IMG/VR virus record: IMGVR_UViG_3300048006_000273
Span: 1-43,388 of that record
Direction: 5' to 3' (one strand)
Length of the DNA stretch: 43,388 nucleotides
From: a virus
Part shown: positions 24,885 to 30,529 of the stretch, one piece after another
Layout of the letters: every line of letters begins with the position of its first letter
Numbering within the stretch: position 1 is the stretch's first letter
The notes under the pieces: model-generated
What the model was told of the DNA's origin: nothing
Database searches by the model: none
Seen by the model: only the letters and a program-made list of their open reading frames with translations
Position numbers and translations under genes: made by a program

Positions 24885-25643
24885 GTGCCTGAAATACCTG
24901 AGATTGGTGTGGGGCGTGTTTACGTTCCAGAAATACCAACTTGGAGAGGCATTCCACCGCAAAGCATTCCACAAGAGCCACCAATTACGTTAATGCTGGG
25001 TTTTCCGGTTGCAGATATACCGGGTTGCGTTGAGACCAGGAGTACACAGCCCGGCAACGCAGACGCTTACACCAATGATCCAAAGGGGAACTTTGTTGTT
25101 TGTGATGGAACGATGCCCAGTTATGACGCGCTGGATTTTACGCCTGGCACGTTGACTTATGGGCCAGCTAAGCCACCAGCTGTTGAAGCACCAAAAGAAA
25201 AACCGGTTGAGTCGAAGCAACCGGCCAAGTCCCCTTCACCAGCAGCCTCCCAACTTGCTGGCGTTCCAAATGTAGACACGGAGTTGCCATGTCCGCCACC
25301 GGACGCAATACCTATTGGCGCTAAAAATAAGCTTCAGACTGCTGTGATCACCGGCTATGAGCGGATTGATGGAGAATGCAAAGCACAGCTCGACCCGTTG
25401 GACATACCAGCGATTCTCGGCAACCACTTACCTGGCACACCTGTTGTGGTCACAACTGCAACGATTGCGGCAGTGGCAACAACAGCAGCTATCTTCGCAA
25501 AACCGTTAGGCGATATTTTGCTGAAGGTGATCAAGCCTCTTGTCAAAAAGACGATCAAGAAAATTAAGGAGAAGCTGGGGAAGAAAGTTGTTGTTGAGTC
25601 GGCTTGGCAACGCCGGAAGTTTCAGAGGTCTTTAAAGAAGTAG
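24885..25643 (+). CDS. Proline-rich protein with C-terminal membrane anchor
   Basis: A 252 aa protein starting with GTG (MPEIPEIGVGRVYVPEIPTW). Residues 1-150 are Pro-rich. A small Cys-containing domain (ELPCPPPDAIPIGAKNKLQ, ERIDGECKAQLDP) follows. Near 195-215 lies a hydrophobic Ala/Thr helix, and the end is very basic (KKTIKKIKEKLGKK). It looks like a tail-anchored membrane or virion protein that may bind DNA or phospholipid by its basic end. Its last 80 nt overlap the convergent gene at 25564, so the two transcripts are antisense to each other there. Confidence 0.65.
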   Translation: MPEIPEIGVGRVYVPEIPTWRGIPPQSIPQEPPITLMLGFPVADIPGCVETRSTQPGNADAYTNDPKGNFVVCDGTMPSYDALDFTPGTLTYGPAKPPAVEAPKEKPVESKQPAKSPSPAASQLAGVPNVDTELPCPPPDAIPIGAKNKLQTAVITGYERIDGECKAQLDPLDIPAILGNHLPGTPVVVTTATIAAVATTAAIFAKPLGDILLKVIKPLVKKTIKKIKEKLGKKVVVESAWQRRKFQRSLKK

Positions 25644-26298
25644 GGATTGAATGTATGTGGGGCGGCAGAACACCTGGCGGATTGGTCAGGACAACATCAG
25701 CGCAGATTGACGCATAGGGGCTCTTGGGATGAAACATGATTCCTTCCTTCATCAAGCCAGCGCAATTTTTAAGCCTTGCGATTTCGTAGTTCAACCTTTT
25801 GTCTGCAAGTGTTGCGTCTAGAAGTGCCACCTGTTTTTCGGCGGCTTTTCGACAAGTTCGTACGTGATGACGATCCAGCGGTATCGAAATTGTGGCAGTG
25901 ATGCCGCCGTTAATCGATAAGTTGGTTTTTTGCCCTGTTCTAATTGGCTTGTAAAAGAGGATATCGCCCGGATTATCTGGTCTGCCATCTGGGACAGGAT
26001 TGCCTTCAGGGTCAAACGCGCCAACAACATCGATCGTGTCATATACAGGTTCGTTGTAGTGGCTTTCGTACGGTTGTGCCCAGCCTGTTGTTGTACTGAT
26101 GAAAGGGTTAATGCTTAGCGTTGCACCTTGGCAGCTAATCCCACCGCCGTAAGTATTAGTGAACTGTCGTGCTGGTACGACCTGAACAGCTTGGTTAGTA
26201 ACTGAGCCTGAGCTGTTTGCTACTGGAGCGGCAGTGCTTGAGACCTGTGCTTGTGCCGGAGCGGTTAACAGCAAAAGCGTTGCGATAACTCGCTTCAT
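25564..26298 (-). CDS. Secreted protein 1 of the minus-strand export operon
   Basis: A 244 aa protein with a signal peptide (MKRVIATLLLLTAPAQAQ, cut near AQA). Its mature start is SSTAAPVANSSGSVTNQAVQ. The middle has NTYGGGISCQGATLSINPF and a DILFYKPIRTGQK block, followed by a conserved-looking helical Cys region (RTCRKAAEKQVALLDATLA, IARLKNCAGLMKEGI) and a Pro-rich end. I recall unannotated relatives in marine cyanophages. Two or more disulfides are possible in the periplasm. It is the last of four genes joined by ATGA overlaps. The role is unknown. Confidence 0.75.
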   Translation of the reverse strand: MKRVIATLLLLTAPAQAQVSSTAAPVANSSGSVTNQAVQVVPARQFTNTYGGGISCQGATLSINPFISTTTGWAQPYESHYNEPVYDTIDVVGAFDPEGNPVPDGRPDNPGDILFYKPIRTGQKTNLSINGGITATISIPLDRHHVRTCRKAAEKQVALLDATLADKRLNYEIARLKNCAGLMKEGIMFHPKSPYASICADVVLTNPPGVLPPHIHSIPTSLKTSETSGVAKPTQQQLSSPASP

Positions 26299-26717
26299 TG
26301 GCTAAAGGTGCTTGTCGTCTCTGTTAAAGATTCAATGTCTGTTTCTCTGTTGATCAGGGTGTGGTTTGTAAGTCCTGGCCCTTGGAGCGTTTCGACGAAC
26401 TGAAACGATGCACCTTGGGTGACGATGTTCCAAACAGGTTTGCTAGCAGGGTCAAGACCAGTCCAACGACTAGAAACACCATTAAGAGTGTTTGTTGTTG
26501 TGGTCAGACTAGCCGGAGCAATGCTGCCACCAATCGGGGCAATATTAGTTCCGCTTGCGCTGTACTCATATCCTGTTCTGTATTCGTATGAGTTGATAAT
26601 TTCAGTTACTTTTGTTTTGGTGCGTGTCGTGGAAGACAGAACACCTTGCTGAAAATTTGGCACTACAGGAATTGCTGCAGCTGGAGCAGCCAAAAGCAAC
26701 AGCAGCAGGATTCTCAT
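26295..26717 (-). CDS. Secreted protein 2 of the minus-strand export operon
   Basis: A 140 aa protein with a short signal peptide (MRILLLLLLAAPAAA). The mature part is beta-rich and Thr/Ser-rich (SSTTRTKTKVTEIINSYEYR, SYEYRTGYEYSASGTNI) and ends with TDIESLTETTSTFSQ. It has no Cys. It overlaps both neighbours in the operon by 4 nt (ATGA), so equal production is likely. The strand-rich pattern and secretion suggest a periplasmic or surface assembly with its neighbours. No family with a known function is recognised. Confidence 0.7.
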   Translation of the reverse strand: MRILLLLLLAAPAAAIPVVPNFQQGVLSSTTRTKTKVTEIINSYEYRTGYEYSASGTNIAPIGGSIAPASLTTTTNTLNGVSSRWTGLDPASKPVWNIVTQGASFQFVETLQGPGLTNHTLINRETDIESLTETTSTFSQ

Positions 26718-27211
26718 CGAATAGTTAGCTCCTGAATTACCTGTCCAATTGCAGTTGTACCTGCTCCCCCAGCAGTAATCGCTAGTGCGCCATCTGTTGC
26801 AATCGTTCCAGCCAAAGTGCCAGCTACACCGCCCGAAGTTGTAGTGTTGCTGCCAAAGATAGGCATCGCTGGGACTACGCCAGCAGTGACAGTTGTAGAC
26901 AATACGGTTGGAACGTCATCACCCTCTATGTACGACTCTGTATATGAAAAAGCGTCACCAGCAGTAGTAATAGTGTAAGCGCCAGGAGTGTAGCCAACAG
27001 CGGTGCCGGAAGTAAGTGTCCCCAAAGCAGGAGCAGTACCCAAAGTGACGTTAGAGCCAGATACCGCCACTGAAGAAGGTACGCGCGTTGAGATTGATCC
27101 CGCTCCATCAACAGTTAGCGAAATTGAGGATTTAATAGCGTGCGTAATGTCTGCCGAAGCAGGACTTATCGCAAAAAATGTTAGGCACGATACAAAAAGA
27201 AAACGCCTCAT
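26714..27211 (-). CDS. Secreted protein 3 of the minus-strand export operon
   Basis: A 165 aa protein with a signal peptide (MRRFLFVSCLTFFAISPASA). The mature part is almost entirely Thr/Ser/Gly/Ala beta strands (SISLTVDGAGSISTRVPSS, GVAGTLAGTIATDGAL). The composition resembles secreted fibre or autotransporter-like passenger sheets. It has no Cys after the signal. ATGA overlaps connect it to secreted protein 2 and to the membrane protein gene. Role unknown. Confidence 0.7.
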   Translation of the reverse strand: MRRFLFVSCLTFFAISPASADITHAIKSSISLTVDGAGSISTRVPSSVAVSGSNVTLGTAPALGTLTSGTAVGYTPGAYTITTAGDAFSYTESYIEGDDVPTVLSTTVTAGVVPAMPIFGSNTTTSGGVAGTLAGTIATDGALAITAGGAGTTAIGQVIQELTIR

Positions 27212-27471
27212 TTTGGCTTGGAGGTAGGGGTTTCTTCCTTAAGTGTAGGCTGCTCTTTCTTCTTTTTATTGTTGCCAACAGCTAGTCCAAAGGACGCCGC
27301 CGTGCCAGAAAGAATGGAAGCTGGATAGGTGGGGTCAAGCGATTGCTTGAAGACGCCAAGGTAGTTAGCGGTCAGGATTGCCATTGCCCAAGCAAGCAAG
27401 ACAACCTTGATTACATCGCCTAGGCGTGAGTTGTCGTTTTCTTGCTCTTGCTTAACCTGTTCTTCTGCCAT
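27208..27471 (-). CDS. Small two-helix membrane protein, first gene of the export operon
   Basis: An 87 aa protein. A charged start (MAEEQVKQEQENDNSRLGD) is followed by a helix (VIKVVLLAWAMAILTANYLG) and a second, weaker one (ILSGTAASFGLAVG). The end is Lys-rich (NNKKKKEQPTLKEET). The layout is like a class II holin, but the gene is in an operon with secreted proteins rather than beside the peptidase. It could therefore be a membrane partner or anchor for them. It starts 23 nt from the oppositely directed gene at 27495, so a two-way promoter should lie there or inside. Confidence 0.65.
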   Translation of the reverse strand: MAEEQVKQEQENDNSRLGDVIKVVLLAWAMAILTANYLGVFKQSLDPTYPASILSGTAASFGLAVGNNKKKKEQPTLKEETPTSKPK

Positions 27472-27494
27472 GATGAGTTCACGCTAGAGGTCGA

Positions 27495-27749
27495 ATGGTG
27501 GTTGAAATCTGGGCTGCTGTGGCTGGTGCGTCAATAGGCGTAGCAGCTTCTGGTATCAAAGGTGCCAACCGTGAGACACAGCATGGAAGGGATTCGTTGG
27601 TGCGTCTGACCTCAGCTGTCGATAATTTAGCGTCAAGAATGGATGTGCTCCACGCTGACTTGAGGGTTCGAGACCAGGAGCTATTCGCTCGAATCTCAGA
27701 CCTAGAGCAGAATGTTGCACGACTGGAAGGCCACGCAAATCGGACTTAG
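27495..27749 (+). CDS. Membrane-anchored coiled-coil protein of the lysis cassette
   Basis: An 84 aa protein. The N-terminus (VEIWAAVAGASIGVAASGI) is a membrane or glycine-zipper helix. The rest is a coiled coil with heptads (LVRLTSAVDNLASRMDVL, ISDLEQNVARLEGHANR). This is the layout of inner-membrane spanins and of small coiled-coil holin partners. I remember near relatives in cyanophages, with no function assigned. It precedes the small gene 27774 and the C39-like peptidase, so a lysis role is plausible but unproven. Confidence 0.65.
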   Translation: MVVEIWAAVAGASIGVAASGIKGANRETQHGRDSLVRLTSAVDNLASRMDVLHADLRVRDQELFARISDLEQNVARLEGHANRT

Positions 27750-27773
27750 ACTTCCGGCACACACAGTGCTGTC

Positions 27774-27947
27774 ATGGTTTTACTTCTAAAGCCAATCCTT
27801 TTTAGCTTCATCAAATCAAAGGCTGTAAAGCAGCTGCTACTTGACTGTTTGATCAAGATCAGTGAGCAGACAGACAACCAACTGGATGATGTGGCCTGTA
27901 AGTATGTGCAGGACTTACTGTTTCCGGATGGTCGCGTTGAAAAGTAA
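27774..27947 (+). CDS. Small hypothetical protein in the lysis cassette (57 aa)
   Basis: A short frame from ATG 27774 to TAA 27947, touching the start of the next gene (TAAATG). The protein begins MVLLLKPILFSFIKSKAVKQ and continues as a helix with LLLDCLIKISEQTDNQLDD and two Cys. Part of the N-terminus could lie on or in a membrane, with an acidic C-terminal helix (CKYVQDLLFPDGRVEK). Position and close packing favour a real gene. Function unknown. Confidence 0.6.
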   Translation: MVLLLKPILFSFIKSKAVKQLLLDCLIKISEQTDNQLDDVACKYVQDLLFPDGRVEK

Positions 27948-28667
27948 ATGTGGCTTTGGGTCGTAATAGTTGTGGGCTTATCACTCCTCCCGTTCTTTCA
28001 GTTTTTTAAAAAAGGCGATCCTCACCAGCTAGCTGCGATTGCTGAGCTGGAGAAATCCATTGACCAAGACCTCCTCAGTGATGAGGCTGAATGGTTTGAG
28101 ATGTGGAAAACAAGCGGCATTCACCAAGAGGTTTATGGCGTCCCGTATTACAACCAAATGGATAGCCTTACCGGCTATGGCTACCGGGAATGCTTTGATG
28201 CAGCGGCTGCAATGGTTGTAGCGTTCCACCATGGCATCAGAAGTCAAGATGCTTATCGGCATGTACGCCGAAAGTTTGGTGATACGACAGCAGTCCACGC
28301 TCAGGTTTCTGCGTTGAGATCACTTGGCTTGGACGCTGAGTTTCGCAGGGATGCCAGGGTTGAGGATATTGAGATTGAGATCGATGCTGGCAGGCCAATC
28401 ATGGTTGGCTGGCTGCATAAAGGCGATCTAACCAAAGGCAATCCAGCAGTGTGCGATAGCGAAGGCTGTGGTCATTGGAGCGTAATCATTGGCTATGACA
28501 AGGATGATTTCATTGCTATGGATCCGATGGGTAAGCCAGATATGGATCATGGCGGCCATGACATTACAAAGTCAGGTGAGTTGATCAGGATGTCTCGCCC
28601 TGCTTTCTATCAACGCTGGTCTATCGAAGGAGAAGCAAGCGGCTGGGCTGTATTTGTTGATCGATGA
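27948..28667 (+). CDS. Membrane-anchored C39-like cysteine peptidase, candidate endolysin
   Basis: A 239 aa protein. Residues 2-20 (WLWVVIVVGLSLLPFFQFF) form an uncleaved signal anchor. From about 62 there is a papain-fold C39-like domain: VPYYNQMDS opening, nucleophile Cys82 in GYGYRECFDAAAAM, His in CGHWSVIIGYDKDD near 175, and the following Asp in MDPMG. Such domains cut Gly-Gly or peptide cross-links. In a phage lysis position a signal-anchor (SAR-like) endolysin is the best reading. No other endolysin is seen in the window. A processing or virion peptidase is the alternative. Its stop overlaps the next start (ATGA). Confidence 0.75.
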   Translation: MWLWVVIVVGLSLLPFFQFFKKGDPHQLAAIAELEKSIDQDLLSDEAEWFEMWKTSGIHQEVYGVPYYNQMDSLTGYGYRECFDAAAAMVVAFHHGIRSQDAYRHVRRKFGDTTAVHAQVSALRSLGLDAEFRRDARVEDIEIEIDAGRPIMVGWLHKGDLTKGNPAVCDSEGCGHWSVIIGYDKDDFIAMDPMGKPDMDHGGHDITKSGELIRMSRPAFYQRWSIEGEASGWAVFVDR

Positions 28668-28861
28668 ACTGGGGATATATCAGTGCGTTTTGGACAACAG
28701 TCGTGATGAACTGTGTCCAACCCGTGAATTGGCAGGCTTGTTTACCAGTGCAAGACTGGTTATTCCCAGCTATAGGTGATTACATACGGTTCAAGACGGA
28801 GGAACCCTATGCTTCCGAAAAGCGGGCCTTACGATCCATCAATGCAATGGATGGTCGTTGA
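28664..28861 (+). CDS. Small Trp/Cys-rich protein after the peptidase (65 aa)
   Basis: The start overlaps the stop of the peptidase gene (ATGA). The protein MNWGYISAFWTTVVMNCVQP has a hydrophobic helix, two Cys (CVQPVNWQACLPVQDW) and a charged tail. It may be a small membrane or secreted partner of the peptidase. The last 53 nt overlap the next gene in another frame. The coupling supports it, but the tail end looks like an out-of-frame sequence, so confidence is moderate. Confidence 0.5.
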   Translation: MNWGYISAFWTTVVMNCVQPVNWQACLPVQDWLFPAIGDYIRFKTEEPYASEKRALRSINAMDGR

Positions 28862-29033
28862 ACAGAGTCTTGAAGAGGAGTTGACGCTCGAACGCAGTAT
28901 TAGGGAAATTGAGGATTGCGAGAACATAGATGTGCTGTCACAGCTTTGTGTTGCTATGGCGCGTCAACAGTGGCATCAGGGCAAGTTGCTAAAGCAAGCT
29001 GTTGGACATATCGCTGGACTGGAACAGGTTTAG
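28809..29033 (+). CDS. Small helical protein (74 aa)
   Basis: The start is ATG 28809, chosen because the strong ribosome site GGAGGAA lies 4 nt upstream. The GTG at 28776 in the same frame has none. The protein is acidic and helical (MVVEQSLEEELTLERSIREI, VLSQLCVAMARQQWHQGKLL) and ends HIAGLEQV. Small proteins of this pattern are common near the lysis or replication genes of cyanophages; function unknown to me. It converges with the - strand gene at 29030 with a 4-nt overlap. Confidence 0.7.
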   Translation: MLPKSGPYDPSMQWMVVEQSLEEELTLERSIREIEDCENIDVLSQLCVAMARQQWHQGKLLKQAVGHIAGLEQV

Positions 29034-29305
29034 GGCTCTTCCTTGAGGCCAGCACGTTCACGTCGCTTAGCGGCACGTCCAGCAATTCTTGCTTCTACAG
29101 AGTTCTGCCATTCCTGCTTGTCCTGGATTAGGGCTTGTTCGTACGTTTCAAGGTTGTTTTCGCTGGCGATGTGGTCATAAATAATTTCACGCATTAAGGA
29201 AGAGGGTTTAATGCTTTTTTCTGCGGCTTCAAGTAAGAACAACGCTCCACGATTAGGGTCTAGGAGAACTTGGATGTAAACACGCTTGCCGTGATTGCTT
29301 GCCAT
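29030..29305 (-). CDS. Ribbon-helix-helix-like DNA-binding protein
   Basis: A 91 aa protein starting at ATG 29305 (MASNHGKRVYIQVLLDPNRG). The opening beta strand KRVYIQVLLD is followed by two helices (ALFLLEAAEKSIKPSSLMRE, IIYDHIASE), the pattern of ribbon-helix-helix repressors. A Lys/Arg/Ala tail follows (RIAGRAAKRRERAG). A promoter with an overlapping palindrome (29325-29353) lies directly upstream, so it may control itself. An upstream in-frame start at 29317 is non-ATG and less likely. Confidence 0.65.
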   Translation of the reverse strand: MASNHGKRVYIQVLLDPNRGALFLLEAAEKSIKPSSLMREIIYDHIASENNLETYEQALIQDKQEWQNSVEARIAGRAAKRRERAGLKEEP

Positions 29306-29324
29306 CAAACGGCACAATAGTACA

Positions 29325-29353
29325 GTAATATTACCATGTTACTGAGTTGTCAA
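29325..29353 (-). promoter_or_regulatory. Promoter with operator-like palindromes
   Basis: On the - strand the perfect -35 box TTGACA (29348-29353), a 17-nt spacer and -10 TATTAC (29325-29330) can be read. The -10 lies inside the perfect palindrome GTAATATTAC (29325-29334). A second inverted repeat CAGTAA-N10-TTACTG (29323-29344) covers the spacer. The arrangement suits repression by a dimeric protein such as the adjacent ribbon-helix-helix product. Confidence 0.6.
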
Positions 29354-29540
29354 CCTTTTTCTCCCAAGCATTGGCTTGTGCTTTTCGAGCGGAAGATCGT
29401 TGACGGCTTGAGCCTGCCCTAATCTTTTTGGCTCCTTCTAGGAGCATTGCAGCTCGTTGGATGTCAGCAGTCGCGGCTGATCTAACTGCTGCATATAGAC
29501 GATCCAGCATCAGTTGACGCCCTGATTTTGGTAGAGGCAT
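29331..29540 (-). CDS. Small basic protein (69 aa)
   Basis: A frame from ATG 29540 to the stop inside the next gene's promoter region. The protein (MPLPKSGRQLMLDRLYAAVR, AADIQRAAML-type helix, then a basic KKIRAGSSRQRSSARKAQ tail) looks like a small helical nucleic-acid-binding protein. An earlier in-frame start at 29558 is possible. No family is recognised. The overlap of its end with the promoter 29325-29353 is unusual, so confidence is modest. Confidence 0.45.
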   Translation of the reverse strand: MPLPKSGRQLMLDRLYAAVRSAATADIQRAAMLLEGAKKIRAGSSRQRSSARKAQANAWEKKVDNSVTW

Positions 29541-29593
29541 CAGCCATCGCTCCAGCAAGCGTTTGATGGAACGTTATCTCATTATTCTCTGTT

Positions 29594-29610
29594 AGCACAA
29601 TCCATGTGCT
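29594..29610 (-). other. Hairpin between small regulatory genes
   Basis: A perfect inverted repeat AGCACA-N5-TGTGCT lies in the 93-nt gap upstream of the 29540 gene. No T run follows on either strand, so it is not a terminator. It may be an operator or an mRNA structure. Confidence 0.35.
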
Positions 29611-29633
29611 GTCATTGCGAAAGATTTTAAGTT

Positions 29634-29891
29634 TCAAGCTTGTTGCGAGAGTTGTTTAATCCAGGCAAAATCTTCCATTGGTGAAGCCGTGATGACACTT
29701 ACGTCAACACCGCATGAAAGAGCAGCAGAGACCTGAGCTTGAAAGTAATTCGGGTCACTTTCGTAAGTTACCTGCTCTACAGACAAGGGTTTGTGGTCCT
29801 CGTCATAGGCAGTAAATCGAGCAATGGCTAATGGGAAGTGCTCGTCGTCATCATCGACCTGGCAGTAGTACAGATTAATTTTTTGCTGCAC
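29634..29891 (-). CDS. Small acidic hypothetical protein (85 aa)
   Basis: The frame is open further upstream, but most of that lies inside the ribbon-helix-helix gene. The real start is probably GTG 29891, since AGGAG lies 9 nt upstream of it and the reading overlaps the preceding gene by only 17 nt. The protein is acidic (YYCQVDDDDEHFPLAIARFT, YDEDHKPLSVEQVTYES) with a small alpha/beta pattern and an end DFAWIKQLSQQA. No family is recognised. Confidence 0.6.
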   Translation of the reverse strand: MQQKINLYYCQVDDDDEHFPLAIARFTAYDEDHKPLSVEQVTYESDPNYFQAQVSAALSCGVDVSVITASPMEDFAWIKQLSQQA

Positions 29892-30147
29892 GAAGACTGG
29901 CTCCTGAGAACTCTGCGAAGACTGACGCCACAACGCTTTCAGCCTGATGGCGACCAATAAGATGGCCACAACGCTTACGAACCCTGACAACAGCTTTGTT
30001 GTAATCATCGGGCGTAATGTCAAAACTTGTTTGAGAGTTAAGGATGAGGTCACGGATCAATTCTGATCGTCCAACGCCAATGCTTTCTGCTTGATCAGAA
30101 AGACGTTTGGCGACTTCCTCGGGGAGGTAGGTTTCGACTCTTTTCAT
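29875..30147 (-). CDS. Ribbon-helix-helix (CopG-type) DNA-binding protein
   Basis: A 90 aa protein. The start MKRVETYLPEEVAKRLSDQA and the following SIGVGRSELIRDLILNS are a textbook ribbon-helix-helix: one strand, then two helices with the GRSELIR turn. The remaining 45 residues are basic (VVRVRKRCGHLIGRHQAES) and may set dimer contacts. A regulator of nearby replication genes is plausible. Its first 53 nt overlap the preceding small gene, and its end overlaps the next by 17 nt. Confidence 0.75.
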   Translation of the reverse strand: MKRVETYLPEEVAKRLSDQAESIGVGRSELIRDLILNSQTSFDITPDDYNKAVVRVRKRCGHLIGRHQAESVVASVFAEFSGASLRAAKN

Positions 30148-30292
30148 TCCGTGATTTTACGGGTTTCTTTTTGGATTTCTTGGATTTGTTGGACGATTTA
30201 ACTCTGGGTTTGGAGCGTACCGAAGCAACGGTTTCAAGGTAGCCCGGAGGTTCAGGAACACCAGCCTTGCTAAGGATTTCGCTCCAATTCAT
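30095..30292 (-). CDS. Small Lys/Ser-rich protein upstream of the RHH gene
   Basis: A 65 aa protein: MNWSEILSKAGVPEPPGYLE, then a highly basic tail (KSSNKSKKSKKKPVKSRN) that is probably disordered and binds nucleic acid. The N-terminal 25 residues resemble openings of small cyanophage proteins. It overlaps the RHH start by 53 nt in another frame. The basic tail may be partly a by-product of that overlap, so the C-terminus is less certain than the N-terminus. Confidence 0.55.
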   Translation of the reverse strand: MNWSEILSKAGVPEPPGYLETVASVRSKPRVKSSNKSKKSKKKPVKSRNEKSRNLPPRGSRQTSF

Positions 30293-30368
30293 CGAAAGGC
30301 TTCTCGCGCGTATAGATGTAAAAAGTGTCCCTTTTGGTCAAAAGCCAGTCATGCCAAAGAGTTTGCAT

Positions 30369-30529
30369 GGGGACACCCAAGGGGGACAGTTAGAGTTGTC
30401 CCCTTTGTTCCTCGGTCAATTCAATCTCAACCGCTCCATCCATCAAAGGGGGACAGAGTGGGTTGTCCCCCATGCTTTGTCCCCCTTCAGATACCGCTCC
30501 AGCACTAGGTTTACTAGTAGAAGGGGACA
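30369..30529. repeat. Iteron-like cluster of GGGGACA / TGTCCCC, candidate origin
   Basis: Seven perfect copies of a 7-bp word lie in 161 bp. Direct copies start at 30369, 30382, 30449 and 30523. Inverted copies start at 30397, 30464 and 30478. Two pairs have the same geometry, GGGGACA-N8-TGTCCCC at 30382-30403 and 30449-30470, each with an additional 5' G and with GTTGTCCCC on the right. The cluster lies in the C-terminal codons of the primase-helicase gene, where the protein is low-complexity. Iterons near or inside initiator genes are common in plasmids and phages (known). An origin or operator role here is inference. Confidence 0.65.

Noticed and set aside
28776-28808. GTG start for the 28809 gene
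   Set aside because: No ribosome site precedes it, while GGAGGAA precedes ATG 28809.
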